Of a DNA stretch of 64,000 nucleotides, positions 59,183 through 64,000 are shown piece by piece (position 1 is the first letter of the stretch; the number at the start of each line of letters is the position of its first letter). The stretch comes from Demequina sp. (GTDB lineage: Bacteria > Actinomycetota > Actinomycetes > Actinomycetales > Demequinaceae): the NCBI GenBank assembly GCA_024707205.1, contig JANQAD010000001.1, positions 1,054,001 to 1,118,000 on the forward strand. The letters are read 5' to 3'. A program made the position numbers and the translations under genes. Under the pieces are notes generated by a model. The model worked only from the letters and a program-made list of their open reading frames with translations, was not told where the DNA came from and ran no database searches.

Positions 59183-60652
59183 ATGCTTGTCGCCATGCCA
59201 AACCAGCCACCCGCACTGCCGAGCCTGGACGCCTTGCGCACGCGCAGCGTCGGGCTATGGACGGCGCTGCCCGACGATGTGGTGACCTTGGCGCGGCTGT
59301 TCGCCGACGCTGGGCATGAGTTCGCGCTCGTGGGTGGGCCGGTAAGGGACGCGTTTCTTGGGCGGTCCACGGCCGATCTGGACTTCACCACCTCGGCGCG
59401 CCCGGAGGAGACGGAGGCGCTGCTTGGCCAGTGGTCGCGCGCGACGTGGGACATGGGGCGCGAATTCGGAACCATTGGGGCGCGGCGCGGCGATGTGATC
59501 GTGGAGGTGACGACCTACCGCGCGGACGAGTACGACGGTGAGACGCGCAAGCCGGTCGTTGCCTTTGGTACCTCGCTGCATGACGACCTGGCCCGGCGGG
59601 ATTTCACCGTCAACGCGATGGCCGTCCGCTTGCCGTCGCTGGAGTTCGTTGACCCCTTTGGCGGGCTCGAGGACCTCGCCGGCGGGCTGCTGCGGACGCC
59701 GATCTCGCCCGACATCTCCTTTGGCGATGACCCCTTGCGGATGATGCGCGCGGCGCGCTTCGTGTCGCAGTTGGGCTTCGAGGTGGAGCCCGCGACGTTC
59801 GCGGCGATGTCCGCGATGGCGTCGCGGCTGGCGATCGTGTCCGCGGAACGGTGCAGGGACGAGCTGGCGAAGCTACTGCTCGGGACCTGGGTGCGTGAGG
59901 GGCTGCGCGCGCTCGTGGACTCGGGGCTTGCTTCGGTCGTGCTGCCTGAGTTGCCGGCCCTGCAGCTTGAGGTGGACGAGCACCACCATCACAAGGACGT
60001 CTACGAGCACACGCTCACGGTGGTGGAGCAGGCGATCGCGCTCGAGACCGGGCCCGACGGGCCGGTGCCCGCGCCCGACCTGGTGCTGCGGCTCGCCTCG
60101 CTGCTCCACGACTGCGGCAAGCCGGCCACGCGGCGCCTGGAGCCGGGCGGGGGCGTGTCGTTTCACCACCACGAGGTCGTTGGCGCGAAGATCGCGGCGC
60201 GGAGGCTCAAGGCGCTGCGGTTCGAGAAGGACGTGGTGCGTGACGTCTCCACGCTCGTGGAGCTCCACCTGCGGTTCCACGGATACGTGGACGCTCGGTG
60301 GTCCGACTCCGCGGTGCGGCGCTATGTGACGGACGCGGGCCCGCTGCTCGAGCGGTTGCACCGGCTCACGCGCGCCGACGTGACGACGCGCAACCAGCGC
60401 AAGGCCGAGCGGTTGTCCTTTGCCTACGACGACCTCGAGGCCCGGATTGCGGAGCTGCGAGAGCGCGAGGAGATCGACGCGATCCGCCCGGACCTGGACG
60501 GCACGCAGATCATGGAGCTGTTGGGGATCGGGCCGGGACGCGAGGTGGGCGAGGCCTACCGGTTCCTGCTGGAACTGCGCATGGAACACGGCCCCCTGGG
60601 AGAAGAGCGCGCAAGCGCGGAGCTCAAGGAATGGTGGGCGAAGCGAGGCTGA
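59183..60652 (+). CDS. pcnA: CCA tRNA nucleotidyltransferase
   Basis: A 489-residue class II nucleotidyltransferase adding CCA to tRNA 3' ends. Motifs: FALVGGPVRDAFLGR and ADLDFTTSA (catalytic Asp pair), RDFTVNAMAVRL, DPLRMMRAARFVSQLGF; an HD domain (HHHHKDVYEHTLTVV, LLHDCGKPATR) follows. The start may also be ATG 59195 (MPNQPP). The N-terminus contains a dispersed motif copy (59245). Terminal gene of the conserved murJ block. Confidence 0.95.
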   Translation: MLVAMPNQPPALPSLDALRTRSVGLWTALPDDVVTLARLFADAGHEFALVGGPVRDAFLGRSTADLDFTTSARPEETEALLGQWSRATWDMGREFGTIGARRGDVIVEVTTYRADEYDGETRKPVVAFGTSLHDDLARRDFTVNAMAVRLPSLEFVDPFGGLEDLAGGLLRTPISPDISFGDDPLRMMRAARFVSQLGFEVEPATFAAMSAMASRLAIVSAERCRDELAKLLLGTWVREGLRALVDSGLASVVLPELPALQLEVDEHHHHKDVYEHTLTVVEQAIALETGPDGPVPAPDLVLRLASLLHDCGKPATRRLEPGGGVSFHHHEVVGAKIAARRLKALRFEKDVVRDVSTLVELHLRFHGYVDARWSDSAVRRYVTDAGPLLERLHRLTRADVTTRNQRKAERLSFAYDDLEARIAELREREEIDAIRPDLDGTQIMELLGIGPGREVGEAYRFLLELRMEHGPLGEERASAELKEWWAKRG

Positions 60653-60688
60653 CGCCGCGCACCCGACCCCGCGCGCACCACTCCCCTT

Positions 60689-60753
60689 GGTTTAGGCAGA
60701 CTGCGCATACCAAACGCACCACACTGCCCGCGTTTAGGCAATCCACGCATACT
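60689..60753 (+). repeat. Left pair of 23-bp repeats flanking the DUF559 gene
   Basis: R1 (60689-60711) reads GGTTTAGGCAG, A, CTGCGCATACC. R2 (60731-60753) reads CGTTTAGGCAA, TC, CACGCATACT. They are direct copies 42 bp apart with a 19-bp spacer. Each is an imperfect palindrome. R2 contains the TAA stop of the DUF559 gene read on the minus strand (60736-60734). Confidence 0.88.
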
Positions 60754-61648
60754 TTGAGCGATAGTCAATGGTCTCGAGCGCGATCTCCTGGCACCATTCC
60801 GGCTTCGCCAGCACGGTCTCGCGCGCGAATCGCACCGTCTGGACGCCGATCGTCGCCAACAGCGCATCCCGACGAATGTCGCGCTTGCGATCCTCCCGCT
60901 CGTCATGGGTCTCGTCGCCGTCGAATTCGAAGGCGGTCCTGGTCGCAAGGTGGAACGCGTCCACGCGGAAGCGCTCGCGGCCAACGCGCAGCTTGTGCTG
61001 CGGCACCATGTCTTCGAACTCCTTCCCGACGAACACGGTGGCCCACCCGCGCTCCTCGAGGTAGCTCTCGGCTCCGGCCTGGCTGGCTTTGAGCCGCGCG
61101 AGCAGCTCGCGCTTGACTGGGACTCGGGTCAGCACGCCCGCAAGGTCCGACGCTTCGCGGGCCGTGATGAGCCCCGTTCCTATGGCGCGGTACAGGAACG
61201 TCGCCCTCCGCCGCGGCGGCACTTGCCCGTAGCCCAAGACGAGCGCGAGTTCCGGAGATGTGAGTGGAGTTGCCGGGCTCCAAATGGTCGTGGGGAAGGG
61301 CATGGTGAGCGATCGCACGCGAATCCAGGGCGGCCCACTGCGGTGCCCACCGGCGGGCACCGCGACCTGGATCAGGTCGATGGGCACCGGCGCGTACCCA
61401 TAGACGGCGAGTGCCGCGAGGCCCGTGAGCGCAGCACCGGGCCCAGCCCACTCCACTGCCGCGCGAGAGCGCATGAGCCAGGAGTCGGCGTGCATCGTCA
61501 GGCAGAACTGGTCCGGGACGAGTCGAGTCAGCGCGCCCGACTCAAGCGCGCGGGTGATGGTCTTGCGGCTCATGACCTCGCCCAATTGCTCGAAGGTCCG
61601 CGGCGCGACGTCACTCGCCATCTGGTGCGCCCAGGTGCTCAGATACAT
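60734..61648 (-). CDS. DUF559 endonuclease-like protein with N-terminal winged helix
   Basis: A 304-residue protein. The N-terminal part resembles AbiEi-type winged-helix domains (MSRKTITRALESGALTRLVP). A middle region has VEWAGPGAALTGLAALAVYG. The C-terminal ~110 residues are a DUF559, Vsr-like PD-(D/E)xK nuclease fold: SYLEERGW, RVDAFHLATRTAFEFDGDE with the metal-binding D...E-x-D, then EREDRKRDIRRDALLATIGVQ. The gene is enclosed by paired inverted 23-bp repeats. Biological role and target unknown. Confidence 0.85.
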   Translation of the reverse strand: MYLSTWAHQMASDVAPRTFEQLGEVMSRKTITRALESGALTRLVPDQFCLTMHADSWLMRSRAAVEWAGPGAALTGLAALAVYGYAPVPIDLIQVAVPAGGHRSGPPWIRVRSLTMPFPTTIWSPATPLTSPELALVLGYGQVPPRRRATFLYRAIGTGLITAREASDLAGVLTRVPVKRELLARLKASQAGAESYLEERGWATVFVGKEFEDMVPQHKLRVGRERFRVDAFHLATRTAFEFDGDETHDEREDRKRDIRRDALLATIGVQTVRFARETVLAKPEWCQEIALETIDYRSKYAWIA

Positions 61649-61734
61649 GAGGTCAGTGAAGCGTTGAGTGCCTCGGGCCGCTTCGGCCTCAGCGAATCTG
61701 TGGATAACTTCGGCGGCGCGATGCTCGCGGGCAA

Positions 61735-61799
61735 GGTATGCGTGAGCTGCCTAAACCGGGGCTCTATCTCGCATTTGGTATGCGCAGGCTGCCTAAACC
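61735..61799 (-). repeat. Right pair of 23-bp repeats flanking the DUF559 gene
   Basis: Read on the minus strand, R4 (61799-61777) is GGTTTAGGCAG, C, CTGCGCATACC and R3 (61757-61735) is GGTTTAGGCAG, CT, CACGCATACC. They are 42 bp apart, exactly as on the left, in inverted orientation to it. R4 supplies the TAG stop of the MFS gene (61795-61793). The 19-bp spacers of left and right also resemble each other (AAACGCACCA versus AAATGCGAGA at their start). Confidence 0.88.
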
Positions 61800-63100
61800 G
61801 CGGGTGGAGGCGCCTGGGCCGGTAGGTGGCGGGGGGTTCGGCTGTAAATGAGCGCCACCAGGAGGTACGCCACCACCAGCCCGGCCATCACGGGCGCCGA
61901 GTACCCGGAGTCCGGAAGCGACCAGCCCGCAACCACGGCGGCCCCGATGAACGCCACGTTGTACAGCACGTCATAGAGCGTGAAGGCGCGCCCGCGCACG
62001 GAGTCGTCGGTGTCGCGCTGGATGATCGTGTCGATCGCGATCTTGGAGCCCTGCACCGCGAATGACACGACAACCGCCGCAGACAGCAGTGCCCACGTGG
62101 CCGTGGAGGCGGCAAGAAGTCCTTGGCCAACGGCACCGACGATCAGGCACCACACGATCCATCGGTGCCGGTCAATGCGCTCCCCGAAGATCGGCGTCAC
62201 CACGGCGGCCACGCCAAATCCGACGGCCGCGAACCCCAGCACGATCGTGAAGTTCGCGAGCGCATCCGAACCGCCGGAGGACCCACCGAAGATGGACCGC
62301 GACATGAGGATCGCGGCCACGAACATCATCCCGTAGAGCAGGCGCTGGGCGGCCATGACTCCCAGGGCATGCAGCGGCGTGCGCCGAGCGGCGAGGTGCC
62401 GCACGCCGTCCATGAGCTCTGTCACGAGGGCGCGCGCCTGGGCAAAGAACTCGAGTTTCGCGAGCGGCACCACGGGCCCCAGGTCCGTACGACCAAGCCA
62501 CGTGGTCAGCCACGACGACAGCCCAAACGCCACCGCAGCCCCAACCAGCGCCGCGAGCGCGATCGACGAGTCCGAAGAGGACGGCGCCACGAACGACATG
62601 ATCGCCCCAAGCGCGCCGCCGAGCGCAGCGGACAGCGTCCCGAGCGTCGGGAGCACGGAGTTCGCGGCGAGCAGCTCGGAGGCCGGCACCACCTGGGGGA
62701 TCCCGGCCGTGAGCGCCGCCAGCAGGAATCGGTTCACGGACAGGGCCAGCAGCGCGAGCGTGTACAGCGTCCACAGCGGCGCCCCGGCCGCGACACACGC
62801 GATGATCGCCCCCACGAGCACCAGGCGCACCAGGTTCCCCACGAGCACGATCCGCTGCCGCTGCCAGCGATCGGTCAGCGGCCCAACGAACGGCCCCACG
62901 ATTGTGAACGGCGCAAGCAAGGTCGCGAACCCGATGGCGATCGACCGCCCGGACGTCGCGTGCGTCGGGTCAAAGAAGAAGGCCGTCGCGATGCCGACCT
63001 GGAACATCCCGTCGCCGCCTTGCGACATCAGCCGCGCGTACGTCAGCCGCCGAAACCCTCTCGCGCGCCACAACACCCGCAGGTCGGAAGCGAGGGACAT
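61793..63100 (-). CDS. MFS transporter
   Basis: A 435-residue 12-TM major facilitator. Features: FRRLTYARLMSQGGDGMFQVG (typical of MFS_3-like enterobactin/drug exporters), GPLTDRWQRQRIVL (loop 2-3), FGERIDRHRWIV. The Pro/Ala end (PAQAPPPAV) is followed directly by the stop supplied by repeat R4. Substrate unknown. It is divergent from the acyltransferase gene, 37 bp away. Confidence 0.9.
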   Translation of the reverse strand: MSLASDLRVLWRARGFRRLTYARLMSQGGDGMFQVGIATAFFFDPTHATSGRSIAIGFATLLAPFTIVGPFVGPLTDRWQRQRIVLVGNLVRLVLVGAIIACVAAGAPLWTLYTLALLALSVNRFLLAALTAGIPQVVPASELLAANSVLPTLGTLSAALGGALGAIMSFVAPSSSDSSIALAALVGAAVAFGLSSWLTTWLGRTDLGPVVPLAKLEFFAQARALVTELMDGVRHLAARRTPLHALGVMAAQRLLYGMMFVAAILMSRSIFGGSSGGSDALANFTIVLGFAAVGFGVAAVVTPIFGERIDRHRWIVWCLIVGAVGQGLLAASTATWALLSAAVVVSFAVQGSKIAIDTIIQRDTDDSVRGRAFTLYDVLYNVAFIGAAVVAGWSLPDSGYSAPVMAGLVVAYLLVALIYSRTPRHLPAQAPPPAV

Positions 63101-63137
63101 AGGCCAAGACTAGGGGCGGTCGCGTAGCATCCCGGCC

Positions 63138-64000
63138 ATGACCGTTGAAGGTTCCCCGGCCCGCGCCTCGCAGGCCGACGCCATCGTCGCCGCCACCCCT
63201 GCGAGCCGCGACCGCTTCGTCGACGCCGTCCGTGTGCTCGCCCTGGGTGGCGTCATCCTCGGCCACTACGTCATGGGCGTGGTGACGTGGGCGCCGGGTA
63301 CGCCGGTGAGTTTCACCAACATTCTGGAGCTGGTGCCGTGGACCCGCTGGCTCACGCTCGTGTTCCAGGTCATGCCGCTGTTCTTTGCGGTGGGCGGGTT
63401 CGCGCATGCGGTCGGGTGGCGTTCAGTTGCCCGACGGGGTGGCGGCTACGCGGACTTCGTCGCCTCTCGCGTCGGTCGCCTCATTCGGCCCGCGCTGGTC
63501 TACGTAACGTTCTGGATGCTGGCCGGCCTCATCATCGCGGCGCTGTGGCGCGACCAGACGGCGCCGATCCTGCAGATCCTGGGCCAGTTGCTGTGGTTCA
63601 TCGGCATCTACCTCATCGCGGCCGCGTTCGCGCCGGCCCTCCTCCGAGCGCACGAGCGATGGGGTGTCTGGGCGCTAGCGGCGCTCTTCGCGGCCGTGAT
63701 CGCGGTGGACGTGATTCGCCTCGCGGGGGGCGTCGACGGGATCAAGTGGCTCAACTTCGCGTTCGTGTGGCTCGCGATCCACCAGCTTGGCTTCTTCTAC
63801 GCGGACGGGTTGCACGAGCGCGTGGGCCCCCGCCGACTCGGCGCCGCGATGTTCGCCGCCGGCACCATCGCGTTCGTGCTACTCGTGACGCTGGGTCCCT
63901 ACGGCATCTCGATGGTGAGCTACAGCGGCGAGGAGCTGTCCAACCTGACGCCTCCGACGGTCGCGCTGCTCGCTTTCGGCGTCGCGCAGGTAGGAATCGC
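63138..64000 (+). CDS. Acyltransferase 3 family membrane protein (3' cut by window)
   Basis: An open frame from ATG 63138 to the window end (287 residues seen). N-terminus SRDRFVDAVRVLALGGVILGHYV has the AT3 pattern with the conserved His in TM1, and VARRGGGYADFVASRVGRLIRP the conserved Arg region. At least seven TMs are visible. Such proteins O-acylate sugars or envelope lipids. It has no stop inside the window. Confidence 0.85.
   Translation, partial: MTVEGSPARASQADAIVAATPASRDRFVDAVRVLALGGVILGHYVMGVVTWAPGTPVSFTNILELVPWTRWLTLVFQVMPLFFAVGGFAHAVGWRSVARRGGGYADFVASRVGRLIRPALVYVTFWMLAGLIIAALWRDQTAPILQILGQLLWFIGIYLIAAAFAPALLRAHERWGVWALAALFAAVIAVDVIRLAGGVDGIKWLNFAFVWLAIHQLGFFYADGLHERVGPRRLGAAMFAAGTIAFVLLVTLGPYGISMVSYSGEELSNLTPPTVALLAFGVAQVGI

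Noticed and set aside
60689..61799. Insertion sequence with transposase
   Set aside because: The enclosed protein has nuclease-like PD-(D/E)xK residues but no DDE, Tyr or Ser recombinase motif, and no target-site duplication is visible outside the repeats.

Overview
The window is about 64 kb of high-GC actinobacterial chromosome centred on the replication origin. The order dnaA-dnaN-recF-dciA-gyrB-gyrA on one side and rpmH-rnpA-yidD-yidC-jag-rsmG-parA-parB on the other is the conserved actinobacterial origin region. Actinobacterial markers (CrgA, class E sortase, PASTA kinase PknB, FhaA/FhaB/PstP, a DLW-39 peptide, DUF3566, a DUF6049 protein, and parS sites coding VSRET inside ParA) support this. 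The gene content suggests order Micrococcales, perhaps near Demequinaceae or Cellulomonadaceae; that placement is inference. There are no rRNA genes, phage genes, IS elements or CRISPR arrays.

Layout. 1-4800: end of glycogen phosphorylase, a PiT phosphate transporter with a lysine-rich tail, and three membrane proteins. 5005-15473: tRNA-Leu, then the cell-envelope signalling cluster fhaA-fhaB-pstP-rodA-pbpA-pknA-pknB on the plus strand, facing trpG/pabA, a small membrane protein and sortase E, then crgA. 15687-21133: rhomboid protease, cyclophilin, an Ala/Lys-rich membrane protein, a P-loop ATPase with C-terminal HTH, a GNAT and a GyrI-like protein. 21155-22307: tRNA-Ala, DLW-39, tRNA-Ile, DUF3566 protein. 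22392-25498: GDPD, alpha/beta hydrolase and MFS genes inserted between DUF3566 and gyrA. 25688-35728: gyrA, gyrB, a phosphotransferase, dciA, recF, dnaN, oriC, dnaA. 35970-43693: rpmH to parB, ddl, aminotransferase. 43765-52214: an accessory beta-galactoside module (LacI regulator, sugar ABC binding protein and two permeases without an ATPase, GH2 beta-galactosidase, SDR). 52211-60652: TrxB-TrxA fusion, pseudokinase, MurJ, DUF6049, NUDIX, CCA transferase. 60689-61799: a DUF559 endonuclease-like gene enclosed by paired inverted 23-bp repeats. Then an MFS transporter and a partial acyltransferase.

Two kinds of structure are not explained by the genes. First, the 10-mer CCCGACGCTG/CAGCGTCGGG occurs 18 times in intergenic gaps, protein linkers and protein termini, where base composition alone predicts about one. 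Some copies extend to about 27-34 bp, and one copy supplies the stop codons of two convergent genes. Second, several 3' junctions carry inverted arrays of 17-23-bp repeats. Two unrelated families share one design: two direct copies 41-42 bp apart on one strand, facing two copies at the same spacing on the other. In one of these the DUF559 gene lies between the halves.

At least six, probably seven, apparent frameshifts occur, two of them in dnaN and recF. They are best explained by single-base errors in GC runs of the assembly rather than biology, so the affected genes are annotated as joined frames.
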